Positions 44,267 through 52,762 of a stretch of 64,000 bases of DNA are shown piece by piece. Numbering within the stretch: position 1 is the stretch's first letter; each line of letters begins with the position of its first letter. This DNA is from JAHEEL01 sp963836085. Lineage in GTDB: Bacteria > Actinomycetota > Acidimicrobiia > Spongiisociales > UBA5794. The position numbers and the translations under genes are program-made. The notes beneath the pieces are model-generated. The model made no database searches. It was not told the DNA's origin and was given only the letters and a program-made list of their open reading frames with translations. The stretch is taken from NCBI GenBank assembly GCA_963836085.1, contig CAWIHT010000013.1:124001-188000 (forward strand). Direction: 5' to 3'.

Positions 44267-45153
44267 GTGGCCGCGCTTCTGGCTCTGCTGATGGTGCGTG
44301 CGTTGTCGACGGTGAAGACGATAAGCGCGATCCACACCATGACGAACCCGAACCACTCTCCGCCAGAGACGACTTCACCGAATACGACGACCCCGATGAC
44401 GAGGTGCATCGTCGGAGCGATGTACTGGAGGATTCCGAGCAGCGACAGTGGAATCCGCCGTGCCGCGGCGGCGAACAGCACGAGGGGCGTCACGGTGTAG
44501 GCACCGGCGGCAATCAGGAGCAGCGTGATCGTCGGCGACGACCCGAAGGCACCCTGGCCATCGCCTGCCAGCGCCGCGAGGTAGACGAGCGCCGGCGCTG
44601 CAACGAACACTGTCTCCATGAACAAGCCCTCGAACGGGGGAGCGGCATTCGGTCGCTTCTTCAGGAGGCCGTATGCCGCAAACGAGAAGGCGAGTGCCAA
44701 CGAGATCCAAGGAACGATGCCGACGAGGATCGCCATACCCGCCACGCCGACGGCTGCAATCCCGACGGCGACCCGCTGGGCCGTGGTGAGGTGTTCTCTC
44801 AGAACGACGACGCCGAGACCGACCGAAACCAGCGGGTTGATGAAGTAGCCGAGTGAGGCATCGACGATGTGGCCCGCGGTCACCGCCCACACGAACACCC
44901 CCCAGTTGAACGCGAGGAGGACACCGCCGGCAAGCGCGGTCAGGACTGTTCCCGGAGCCCGGAACAATCTGCGCAGCGACTCGAGGCGGCCCCGACCCGC
45001 GATGATCGCGAACAGCAGCGGGACGGACCACAGAATTCGGTGGCCGAGGACCTGCAAGGCCGGAACGGTGGAGAGCGTGTTCCAGAAGATCGGGCCAATT
45101 CCCCACGCGACGTAGGCGGCGACGGCGAGCCAGATTCCTCTTCGCTGTTCCAA
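44263..45153 (-). CDS. rarD: RarD-type EamA transporter
   Basis: A 296-residue ten-helix protein of the RarD subgroup: GIWLAVAAYVAWGIGPIFW, LGHRILWSVP, FNWGVFVWAV..HIVDASLGYFINPL and LSLLGILQYIAPT are characteristic. A TTG start at 45153 is best, with GGAGG seven bases upstream; ATG starts further out lack support. It overlaps the phosphotransferase gene. The substrate is unknown. Confidence 0.88.
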   Translation of the reverse strand: MEQRRGIWLAVAAYVAWGIGPIFWNTLSTVPALQVLGHRILWSVPLLFAIIAGRGRLESLRRLFRAPGTVLTALAGGVLLAFNWGVFVWAVTAGHIVDASLGYFINPLVSVGLGVVVLREHLTTAQRVAVGIAAVGVAGMAILVGIVPWISLALAFSFAAYGLLKKRPNAAPPFEGLFMETVFVAAPALVYLAALAGDGQGAFGSSPTITLLLIAAGAYTVTPLVLFAAAARRIPLSLLGILQYIAPTMHLVIGVVVFGEVVSGGEWFGFVMVWIALIVFTVDNARTISRARSAAT

Positions 45154-45240
45154 TCGCCCACCTCCAAGTCGACCAGTCTTGCAGGCCTCGTGACCCCGAC
45201 GACCGTCTGGCGCGAGCGGCACGGTGGCTAACGTTTCGTC

Positions 45241-46203
45241 ATGACCCACACGATCGACACGCTGCTCCTCCTTGCTCTACCAGCCTCCGGAAAGTCCGAA
45301 CTCAGGCGATACCTCGCTCACCTCGATCCCGCTGTCGCGAAGCGGGACCTGCACCTTGGGCCGACGGTCCAACTCGATGACTATCCGTACGTGCACCTCA
45401 TGAGACGGATCGCCGAGGAACTCGGCCAGATCGGGCAGGACCCGATCTTCTTCGGCGACGACTCGACGCCGTTCTCCGAGCCGCTCGACTGGGGAACCCT
45501 GACCCAGCTGCTGAACGAGGACTACCAACTCCTCGGGACCGATCCGCCGCGCCCCGCCTCCGCCGCCCGCTGGCTCTTCGATCGCCTCGATCGGGCCCGT
45601 ACCGCTGTCGGAGCCGTCCCCGCGATTGGAGTGCTCGATGACGAGGTTCAGTCGCGGTTGGCGGATGCGATCGAGGCCGAAGCTGCGGACGCCTGGGAGG
45701 AGTTGGCGGCAGCGGTCTCGTCATGGTCGCCGGGTGATACGGTCGTGATCGAGTTCGCCCGCGGCGGGCCGGATGGAGCGGCCATGCCCCTGCCGGCACC
45801 CTACGGATACGGCTATGCCCTCGCCCAACTCTCACCGGACATCGTCGACCGCTCGTCGATCCTCTACGTGTGGGTGACGCCGGAGGAGAGCCGCCGACGG
45901 AACGAGGAGCGTGCCCGGCCGGGCAGGGATGGCGATGCATCGATTCTCCACCACGGCGTGCCCGAAGCCGTCATGTTGGGTGAATACGGGAGCGACGACC
46001 TTCCGTGGCTCCTTGAACAGGGTGGGGGAGACTCGGTCACGGTGCGTCACCGTTCGGGACAGTGCGCCATTCCAGCCGCCGTGTTCGACAATCGGTCGGA
46101 TCACACCTCGTTTCTCCGGGAGGACGCGGAGCTGTGGCCGCCGGTTGAGGTCGCCGACCTGCATTCCGAACTGCGCACTGCGCTCAGCGGCCTCGGCGAG
46201 TAG
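45241..46203 (+). CDS. P-loop NTPase/kinase-like protein, unknown function
   Basis: A 320-residue cytosolic protein opening with a Walker A-like loop, LLLLALPASGKSELRRYL. It also has an acidic QLDDYPYVHLMRRIAEEL segment and an EFARGG segment, with VDRSSILYVWVTPEESRRRNEERA resembling the LID/Arg region of nucleotide or small-molecule kinases. No exact family is recognised. It is divergent from rarD, and copy C of the dispersed repeat lies 25 bases after its stop. Confidence 0.65.
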   Translation: MTHTIDTLLLLALPASGKSELRRYLAHLDPAVAKRDLHLGPTVQLDDYPYVHLMRRIAEELGQIGQDPIFFGDDSTPFSEPLDWGTLTQLLNEDYQLLGTDPPRPASAARWLFDRLDRARTAVGAVPAIGVLDDEVQSRLADAIEAEAADAWEELAAAVSSWSPGDTVVIEFARGGPDGAAMPLPAPYGYGYALAQLSPDIVDRSSILYVWVTPEESRRRNEERARPGRDGDASILHHGVPEAVMLGEYGSDDLPWLLEQGGGDSVTVRHRSGQCAIPAAVFDNRSDHTSFLREDAELWPPVEVADLHSELRTALSGLGE

Positions 46204-46228
46204 CAGTTTCGGGCGGACTCGTTCGTTT

Positions 46229-46277
46229 CGCGGGCTATCGGCGTCAGATACGAGGTGGAGAACTCTGGGTTCGCGGC
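46229..46277 (-). repeat. Dispersed intergenic repeat, copy C
   Basis: A 49-base copy in reverse orientation, nearly identical to copy B. It lies 25 bases after the P-loop gene stop and just upstream of the helicase gene; the helicase -10-like TACACT (46298) is 20 bases beyond it. Confidence 0.8.
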
Positions 46278-46313
46278 GCCAGGGCGATCGACCCGTCTAC
46301 ACTCGACGAACAC

Positions 46314-48371
46314 ATGTTCGACGAATCCGAATCTGACGCACCGGCCTGGCTCGCCGGACTGAACGAACGGCAGCGTGACGCCGTCCTCTACGGAGACGGC
46401 CCGCTGCTTGTGATCGCAGGGGCCGGCTCTGGGAAGACCCGCGCACTCGCCAGCCGCGTCGCCCGTCTCGTCGACGAAGGGGTGCCTGCCGAGCGGATCC
46501 TGCTCCTGACCTTCACCCGGAGGGCGGCGGCAGAGATGCTGCGTCGATCCGGTGCCCTCATCTCGAACCGGTCCGTCGGCAAGGTGTGGGGAGGGACCTT
46601 CCACGCCGTCGCCAACCGCCTGCTGCGCCAGTACGGCACGGCGGTTGGGCTTCAGGACGGCTTTACCGTCATCGACCAGTCGGACTCGGCTGCGCTGTTC
46701 GGAATGATCAGAACGGAGCTGGGTTTCTCCGGCACGAAACAGCGATTCCCGAAGAAGGAGACGATTGCCGCCGTCTACTCACGCACCGTCAATGCCCGTA
46801 CACCGCTCACCGAGACCGTCGAGGAGCGGTTTCCGTGGGTTGCCGACCATGTCGATGCGCTCCGAGACATCTTTCGTGCCTACACCATCCGCAAAAAGGA
46901 CCACAACGTCGTCGACTACGACGACCTCCTCCTCTACTGGAATGCGCTGCTCGATTCGCCGGCGGGCAGCACCGTTCGCGGCCTCTTCGATCACGTGCTC
47001 GTCGACGAGTACCAGGACACGAACCGCAGCCAGGCAGAGATTCTGCGGTCCCTGTGTGGCGTCGACGGCAATCTGACCGTCGTTGGTGACGACGCCCAGG
47101 CCATCTACTCCTTCCGGGGGGCAACCGTCGAGAACATCCTCGAGTTCCCTGAGACCTATGAGGGCGCCGAAGTCGTGAAGCTCGAACAGAACTACCGATC
47201 GACGCCCCAGATTCTCGATGCCGCCAACGCAGTCATCGATGCTTCACCCGACATGTACCCGAAGCAACTGTGGACCGAACGACGCGCCGGGCGCGTGCCC
47301 GAGCTGATCACGTGCTACGACGAGTCGGTTCAGGCTGAAGTCGTGGCCGATCGGGTGCTGGAGCACCGCGAAGCGGGGACGCCGTTGCGTGACCAGGCCG
47401 TGTTGTTCCGGACCGGCCATCACTCGGCGGGGCTCGAGATCGAACTGTCCAGACGGAACATCCCCTTCGTGAAGTACGGGGGGTTGCGATTCCTCGAAGC
47501 CGCGCATGTGAAGGACCTCCTCGCGATGCTCCGCATCCTCGACAACCCGAAGGACGAGTTGGCCTGGGACCGCGTGATCCAGATGGTGCCTGGTGTCGGC
47601 CCGGCGACCGCTGCGAAGCTGACAAGCTTTCTCGACGAACGCGCGGCCGCCGCCGGCACCGATCGTCTTGAAGCCTTCGTTGTTGAGGACTTCCCGGTGG
47701 TCGCAGAGGCGCGTACGCCGATGCGGGAGCTTCGGGCATCGCTCTCCGACTGCCGCGGGTCGGAAGGGACCGAGCCCGGCCCTGCCGAACAGATCGAGCG
47801 TCTCACTGAATTCTGCGTGCTCGTCTTCGAACGGGCATATGACGATGCCACGGCCCGTCTTGCCGACCTCGGCCAACTCGCCGCCCTGTCGTCCGAGTAC
47901 TCAACCAGGAGCCGGTTCCTCACCGAGATCACCCTCGACCCGCCGGCCAGCACGAGCGACCTCGCAGGCCCACCCCACCTCGACGATGACTTCCTCATCC
48001 TGTCGACCATCCATTCGGCCAAAGGCGGCGAGTGGAATGCCGTGTTCGTGATCCATGCCGCCGACGGGAACATCCCTTCGGACATGGCGATCTCGGACCC
48101 CGGTGGGCTCGAAGAGGAGCGGCGGCTGCTCTACGTGGCGCTGACCCGAGCGAAGGACCACCTCCACGTGACGGTTCCCCAACGCTTCTATCACAAGCGG
48201 TTCTCGGCAAGTCGCGAGCACTCCTACGCACTCCCGAGCCGATTCCTGGACCCTGCGATGGAGCACTTCGAGGAAGTGACGGCCGGCACACCCCATCAGG
48301 ACGACGTGATGCAGCCGCCTCCTGACGGTGTCGATCCCGTTGCCGACGTGCTCGAAGACCTCTGGCAGTGA
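46314..48371 (+). CDS. UvrD/PcrA-type superfamily I DNA helicase
   Basis: A 685-residue 3'-5' helicase. Motif I is IAGAGSGKT, Ia LTFTRRAAAEML, II LVDEYQDTN, III VGDDAQAIYSFRGA, IV LEQNYRST, V TIHSAKGGEWNAVFV and VI LLYVALTRAKD. It is shorter than PcrA (about 720-750) and ends soon after motif VI, so it resembles the short UvrD paralogues of actinobacteria. It acts in DNA repair or replication-conflict removal. Confidence 0.93.
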   Translation: MFDESESDAPAWLAGLNERQRDAVLYGDGPLLVIAGAGSGKTRALASRVARLVDEGVPAERILLLTFTRRAAAEMLRRSGALISNRSVGKVWGGTFHAVANRLLRQYGTAVGLQDGFTVIDQSDSAALFGMIRTELGFSGTKQRFPKKETIAAVYSRTVNARTPLTETVEERFPWVADHVDALRDIFRAYTIRKKDHNVVDYDDLLLYWNALLDSPAGSTVRGLFDHVLVDEYQDTNRSQAEILRSLCGVDGNLTVVGDDAQAIYSFRGATVENILEFPETYEGAEVVKLEQNYRSTPQILDAANAVIDASPDMYPKQLWTERRAGRVPELITCYDESVQAEVVADRVLEHREAGTPLRDQAVLFRTGHHSAGLEIELSRRNIPFVKYGGLRFLEAAHVKDLLAMLRILDNPKDELAWDRVIQMVPGVGPATAAKLTSFLDERAAAAGTDRLEAFVVEDFPVVAEARTPMRELRASLSDCRGSEGTEPGPAEQIERLTEFCVLVFERAYDDATARLADLGQLAALSSEYSTRSRFLTEITLDPPASTSDLAGPPHLDDDFLILSTIHSAKGGEWNAVFVIHAADGNIPSDMAISDPGGLEEERRLLYVALTRAKDHLHVTVPQRFYHKRFSASREHSYALPSRFLDPAMEHFEEVTAGTPHQDDVMQPPPDGVDPVADVLEDLWQ

Positions 48372-48387
48372 GCGGTCGATCGGCGGC

Positions 48388-49644
48388 CTACTCGGTCTCG
48401 GCGTAGCCCTGCTGGATCTCGGCGACGGCGGCGCGAGCGTCGGCATTCCTCACGAAGTCGAGGATTCCTGCCCAGAATGTTCCCGTTCCGACAGCGGGAT
48501 TCATTTGATCCGACCCGTCGAACCGGACCACCCGAGCGTCGCCGAGGACTTCGCCGATCTGTCGGTCGAAGTCGCTGACGTACCACTCCGGATCGAAGTC
48601 CGGATGCGGGGAGGTGAAGCCTCCGAGCTCCGCCCAACCCTTGCCAGACTCAGGTGTAGCAAGGTACCCCAGCAAGGCGTGGACCTCCGGTCGGTCGACG
48701 AACGCCGCGGCCAGATTGCCGGCCACCAGAACGGGTGGCTCGGTCCCATCAACGCTCGGCAGACCGAACACGGCGGTCTCTTCGCCGATTGCCACTCCGT
48801 CCGGGAGGTTCGTCTCGTAGAACGACGCTTGGCGGTGGAGGAGGCACGCCGGGCTGTCATCGAACATCGGTGTCTGAGCGTTCTGCCACGATTCGTTGAG
48901 AATCCGATTGACGCCGCCGAGGACCCGGCCCGGCGGATGGATGAGACCACCGAACGTCTCGAACGCTGCGACGATGGCCGGGTCTTCGAACGACACGTCG
49001 CCGGACACCCAGCCGTCGTAGAGCTCCGGTCCCTGCTGCCGGAGCACGATGTCCTCGATCCAGTCGGTCCCGACCCAGCCACTCGCGGAGAAGCTCTCCA
49101 TCGTGAGGCACCACGGTACGAGGCCATCGTCTTCGATCTCCTCGGTGAGGGCAATGAGGTCGGCCCACGTCTTTGGAACCACGTAGCCGTACTCGGCGAA
49201 CGTATCCGGGCGATACCAGACCAGACTCTTGACCGCTGCCTTGATCCAGACCCCGTAGGTTGCGTCGCCGACTGATCCAGCGGTCGCGTCTCCGTAGGCG
49301 GTCTGTTGCGAGGCAGCAGTCTCGTCCTCCAGAGGGATGAGCAATCCCCGACGTGCGAAGTCGGCCACAAGGCCCGGCTGCGGGAAGATCCCGACGTCGG
49401 GCAGATCGGCATTGTCAACGCGGTCATTGATGTCGCGGACGAACGACGCCGACCCGACGATCCTCACGTCGATACCGGTCTCTTCCTCGAACGGTTCGAT
49501 CGTGGCGGCGAAGCGCCGTGCATCCTCTCCGCGCCAGGACCCGAACACCTCAACAATGGGTCTCTCGTCGACCGGTGTCGAGGAGCATCCTGCGGCGAGC
49601 ACGACGACCGCGATCAGGAGCGCGCTAGCTCGTCGATGCGGCAT
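48388..49644 (-). CDS. Family 1 extracellular solute-binding lipoprotein (orphan)
   Basis: A 418-residue sugar-type ABC binding protein. ATG 49644 is fixed by AGGAGG six bases upstream and gives a clean lipoprotein signal MPHRRASALLIAVVVLAAGC. The mature protein has the family-1 pattern (EETGIDVRIV, LPDVGIFPQPGLVADFARRG, GVWIKAAVKSLVWYRP, VPKTWADLIALTEE). No permease or ATPase gene is adjacent. Its start lies inside the end of the upstream DUF389 gene (20-base overlap). Confidence 0.88.
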   Translation of the reverse strand: MPHRRASALLIAVVVLAAGCSSTPVDERPIVEVFGSWRGEDARRFAATIEPFEEETGIDVRIVGSASFVRDINDRVDNADLPDVGIFPQPGLVADFARRGLLIPLEDETAASQQTAYGDATAGSVGDATYGVWIKAAVKSLVWYRPDTFAEYGYVVPKTWADLIALTEEIEDDGLVPWCLTMESFSASGWVGTDWIEDIVLRQQGPELYDGWVSGDVSFEDPAIVAAFETFGGLIHPPGRVLGGVNRILNESWQNAQTPMFDDSPACLLHRQASFYETNLPDGVAIGEETAVFGLPSVDGTEPPVLVAGNLAAAFVDRPEVHALLGYLATPESGKGWAELGGFTSPHPDFDPEWYVSDFDRQIGEVLGDARVVRFDGSDQMNPAVGTGTFWAGILDFVRNADARAAVAEIQQGYAETE

Positions 49645-50698
49645 CCGTGGCCTCCTCTTGGTAGCGGATCGCAAGATCGAGCTGCACGCCCGTGTCATCC
49701 GCAATGGCCTTCGCCAGTTCCCATGCCGGCTGTCGTTCAGCCGTCGTGCCTACGGTCAGTGACACCGTGGCGTCTCCGCCGTTTCGGTCGGCGTCGATGT
49801 CAACGACACTCGCTTGCGGATCCCACTCCGCTACGGCGCTCACGACATAGCGAACGAAAGCCTCGTCCTCGATGACGGCTCGCGTGTGGGCGGCGAGCGG
49901 CAGTGCAATCACGATGAGTGCAATGACCCAGGGGAGCAACCGCAGGCCGATCCTGCCCCGGGCCGCGTCACGGACGTAGTCGGGAACGAAACCCGACACG
50001 AGCATCACGACAGAGGCCGAGAGCACGATGGCGATGAGGTTCGTCGAATAGAGCAGGAGCGCCCCGATCGCCTGTTCGGTGGCATTGATCTCCCAGGCGA
50101 CCCCAACCGTGGCGAGCGGCGGGACGAGCGCCACCGCGATGGCGACGCCCGGCAGCGATGATCCTGCGCCTTTGTGGGTGAGTACGTATCCGCCGGCAAG
50201 CCCAGCAGCGACGGCGATGCCGAGATCGAACAGGCTCGGCGTGGTCCGCGCGAGGAGTTCGGATGACAGCGATGTCGGAGTCAGTGAGCCACCTGCGATC
50301 CTCGCAATCACCCATCCGGTCGCGATGGCGGCGACCGTGCCGAAGACGATCATCGCGAGGGATCCGACGAACCGCTTCATCTGTGCGTACGTCAGAGACG
50401 CGGCGAGTGCGAGCATCGGCGTCATCAGAGGAGCGACCAGCATGGCGCCGATTACGACGGCCGCGGAGTTTGCGATCAAGCCGAACGCAGCGATCGTCGT
50501 CGAGAGAAGGATCAGTGTGGCGAATCGCTTCGTGTAGGGCACGATCCGGTCGTCTTCGGGGAACAGATCGTCGAGAACCTCAGTCCGCTCCTCGTCGGTC
50601 CAGCTCTCCCGCTCGCGAATCCGTCCCCAGATCATGCCGATCGGGGCGAGTTCGGTTTCTGCCGTGCCGTGATCAGATGGTTCGTTGGTGGGATTCAT
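49625..50698 (-). CDS. DUF389 (TIGR00341-like) membrane protein
   Basis: A 357-residue protein with a soluble N-terminus, about seven to eight helices (62-265) and a C-terminal soluble domain (about 270-350) with beta-alpha-beta character. AVVIGAMLVAPLMTPMLALA and VALVPPLATVGVAW are the DUF389 signatures. Function unknown; a small-ion or metabolite transport role is speculative. It overlaps the solute-binding protein gene by 20 bases and probably shares its transcript. Confidence 0.85.
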   Translation of the reverse strand: MNPTNEPSDHGTAETELAPIGMIWGRIRERESWTDEERTEVLDDLFPEDDRIVPYTKRFATLILLSTTIAAFGLIANSAAVVIGAMLVAPLMTPMLALAASLTYAQMKRFVGSLAMIVFGTVAAIATGWVIARIAGGSLTPTSLSSELLARTTPSLFDLGIAVAAGLAGGYVLTHKGAGSSLPGVAIAVALVPPLATVGVAWEINATEQAIGALLLYSTNLIAIVLSASVVMLVSGFVPDYVRDAARGRIGLRLLPWVIALIVIALPLAAHTRAVIEDEAFVRYVVSAVAEWDPQASVVDIDADRNGGDATVSLTVGTTAERQPAWELAKAIADDTGVQLDLAIRYQEEATDAASTS

Positions 50699-50719
50699 GG
50701 TGCTTCGCTGGTACGCCGT

Positions 50720-51595
50720 TCACAACGCCGACAGTGTCGCGGCCGCCTGCTTGCTTGCCCCGAGCAGGTGTCGCCGGAGGAACGCATCGACGATAGAGAA
50801 GTACGGACGAAATGGGGCGAAGTCGGCGTGCGTCCCGCCGGGGACAACGAGGAGTTCGCTGCCGGGGAGTCGCTCGTGCAACTCGATCGAGTCTTCAACC
50901 GGAATGACGGTGTCGGCATCGCCGTGCATGAGCATCACCGGTGCCGTCACCTCCGAGATGCGGTATCGCGGTGCGAAGTCGTCGTAGTCGTGACCGATCA
51001 TGCGCTCGACGATCTCGAGTACGGCCCAGGTCATCGGTGCCGGGAACGGGAAGCTTCGGCGCATCATCTCTTCGGCGTGGGCGAATGGTGCTACCGCGAC
51101 GACGGCGTCAATTCGATCGTCGAGCGATGCGGCGTAGATCGATGCCGCCGCGCCGACGGAGTGTCCGATCACGCCGATGCCCGTCACGTCGTCACGATCA
51201 AGAACCATGCCGACCGCAGTGCGGAGGTCCTCGGTGAATCGAGGCATCGACATGAAGTCCTCGTCGTCGGAGAGGCCGTGTTTCCGTGCGTCGAGGAAGA
51301 GGACGTGGAAGCCGGAGTCGGCGAGGCCCGGGCCGATGGGAAGCATGTCGGCGGAGTTGCCACCCCATCCGTGCAGCACGATCACCGCCGGGGCGGGTCG
51401 GTCGACGGGAATCCACCAGCCGTGCAGTTTCTTGCCGTTCGGGCCGTTGATCCAAACATCGGTACCGGCGAGGTCGTAGTCATCTGGTTCGCCGTGGACC
51501 GCTCGCACCGGGGGAGCGAACGCGCGCTTGAGGATGCGCGGCGTTGCAGCCGCGACGGCGGCTAGCGCAATGAGGGGGATGATCAGCTTCCGCAT
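50720..51595 (-). CDS. Membrane-anchored or secreted alpha/beta hydrolase
   Basis: A 291-residue hydrolase. Residues 1-20 are a signal or anchor (MRKLIIPLIALAAVAAATPR). The nucleophile elbow is GHSVGA, the oxyanion region VLHGWGGNS, the acid Asp lies in MHGDADTVIP, and the base His in GGTHADF. The closest type is the serine aminopeptidase S33 / BAAT-like hydrolases. ATG 51595 is chosen over a longer open frame. It lies 21 bases upstream of the DUF389 gene on the same strand. Confidence 0.85.
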   Translation of the reverse strand: MRKLIIPLIALAAVAAATPRILKRAFAPPVRAVHGEPDDYDLAGTDVWINGPNGKKLHGWWIPVDRPAPAVIVLHGWGGNSADMLPIGPGLADSGFHVLFLDARKHGLSDDEDFMSMPRFTEDLRTAVGMVLDRDDVTGIGVIGHSVGAAASIYAASLDDRIDAVVAVAPFAHAEEMMRRSFPFPAPMTWAVLEIVERMIGHDYDDFAPRYRISEVTAPVMLMHGDADTVIPVEDSIELHERLPGSELLVVPGGTHADFAPFRPYFSIVDAFLRRHLLGASKQAAATLSAL

Positions 51596-51645
51596 CTGGC
51601 GATGGTACGGCGTTGCGGTCGGTTCCGAGCGGGGGTTGCGGAGGC

Positions 51646-51963
51646 CTAGAGGATCGCTTGGAGGGCCCAGACCGTTGCCATGCCGGCCGCGATCACGACG
51701 GCGACGTTCTTCGTCTTCCACGCGAGCAGCAGGGCAACCGCCGCCGCCAGCGCCCGCGGGTTGGTCGACGGCGAGACGGCGAGGTCCCCATCGTGGAGGA
51801 GGACCGCAGGCGCGGCGAGTGCGGCGAGCACGGCGGGTGCCACGAAGCGGATCGGGACCATCGCCCAGTCGGGCATTGCCCGGTCGCCGACGATTCCGAT
51901 GAACGACAGTCGGATGAGGTAGGACCCGATGCCGATGGCGGCGACGATCGCGAAGTCACTCAT
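51646..51963 (-). CDS. azlD: Branched-chain amino acid exporter small subunit AzlD
   Basis: A 105-residue four-helix protein of the AzlD family (AIVAAIGIGSYLIRLSF, VPIRFVAPAVLAALAAPAVL). ATG 51963 overlaps the azlC stop by four bases. Together they export branched-chain amino acids or analogues. Confidence 0.9.
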   Translation of the reverse strand: MSDFAIVAAIGIGSYLIRLSFIGIVGDRAMPDWAMVPIRFVAPAVLAALAAPAVLLHDGDLAVSPSTNPRALAAAVALLLAWKTKNVAVVIAAGMATVWALQAIL

Positions 51964-52658
51964 TGAATCACCCGCTGAGCGCCAACGCCGGCGCCCACAC
52001 CGCAGAGGGCCCCAATGATGAGGCCGAGGCCGTATGGCGCCCCAGCCGCTGCGACGGCAACCGTCGCTCCGACGATTGCGGCGACGAGTTCCGGCCGACC
52101 CTTGATCGTCGGTACGAGGAGAATCACGAACATCAGCGGTACGGCGAAGTCCAACGACCACGATGCCGGCACCTGCGCCCCGACGACGATGCCGACCACC
52201 GTGAAGACCTGCCAGGTCACCCACAAGCCAAGCCCTGCTCCAGTGAAGAACCAGCGCCGGTATGTGGGATCCTCGACCTCGCCGAAGCGCACGACCGAGA
52301 TGGCGAACGCCTGGTCGGTCAGCAGATAGGGGAGCACGATTCGGGCCGATTTTGGGAACTCGCGAAATGCTGGTGCGAGTGCCGCGCTGTACATGAGGTG
52401 GCGGGCATTGATGACGAGCGCCGTGGCGATGACTACGGCTCCGGCGGCCCCGGCGTCGACGAGTTGCAGTGTTGCGAGTTGGGCCGCGCCGGCGAAGATG
52501 ATGAACGACGTTGCTCCGCCCAGCCACGATCCCATGTCCGATCCTGCAGCGACGATGCCGAACACGAGTCCGAAGGGGATCACCGCAATGACGAGTGGCA
52601 AGAACGCGCGCGCGCCGTCGGCGAATGCCTTCGTACGCGTGGATCGATCCTGGCTCAT
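51960..52658 (-). CDS. azlC: Branched-chain amino acid exporter large subunit AzlC
   Basis: A 232-residue AzlC protein with about five to six helices; it shows the conserved PLVIAVIPFGLVFGIVAAG and INARHLMYSAALAP, followed by LLTDQAFAIS. It is translationally coupled to azlD. Confidence 0.92.
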   Translation of the reverse strand: MSQDRSTRTKAFADGARAFLPLVIAVIPFGLVFGIVAAGSDMGSWLGGATSFIIFAGAAQLATLQLVDAGAAGAVVIATALVINARHLMYSAALAPAFREFPKSARIVLPYLLTDQAFAISVVRFGEVEDPTYRRWFFTGAGLGLWVTWQVFTVVGIVVGAQVPASWSLDFAVPLMFVILLVPTIKGRPELVAAIVGATVAVAAAGAPYGLGLIIGALCGVGAGVGAQRVIQ

Positions 52659-52738
52659 GCTGCTCCGTAGGAGTCAGCGACGATAGACACGACGCAGCGG
52701 CTCTCCGCTGCCGGTCTCCCGGAATCGTGCTCTCAGCT

Positions 52739-52762
52739 GGCAGCTGGTAGCTACCAGCTGCC
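52739..52762. terminator. Perfect 24-bp palindrome at the typA stop
   Basis: GGCAGCTGGTAG is followed directly by its reverse complement CTACCAGCTGCC, overlapping the last base of the typA TAG. As RNA it would form a strong hairpin just after typA, so a terminator or 3' stabiliser is likely; there is no T-run. Confidence 0.5.
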
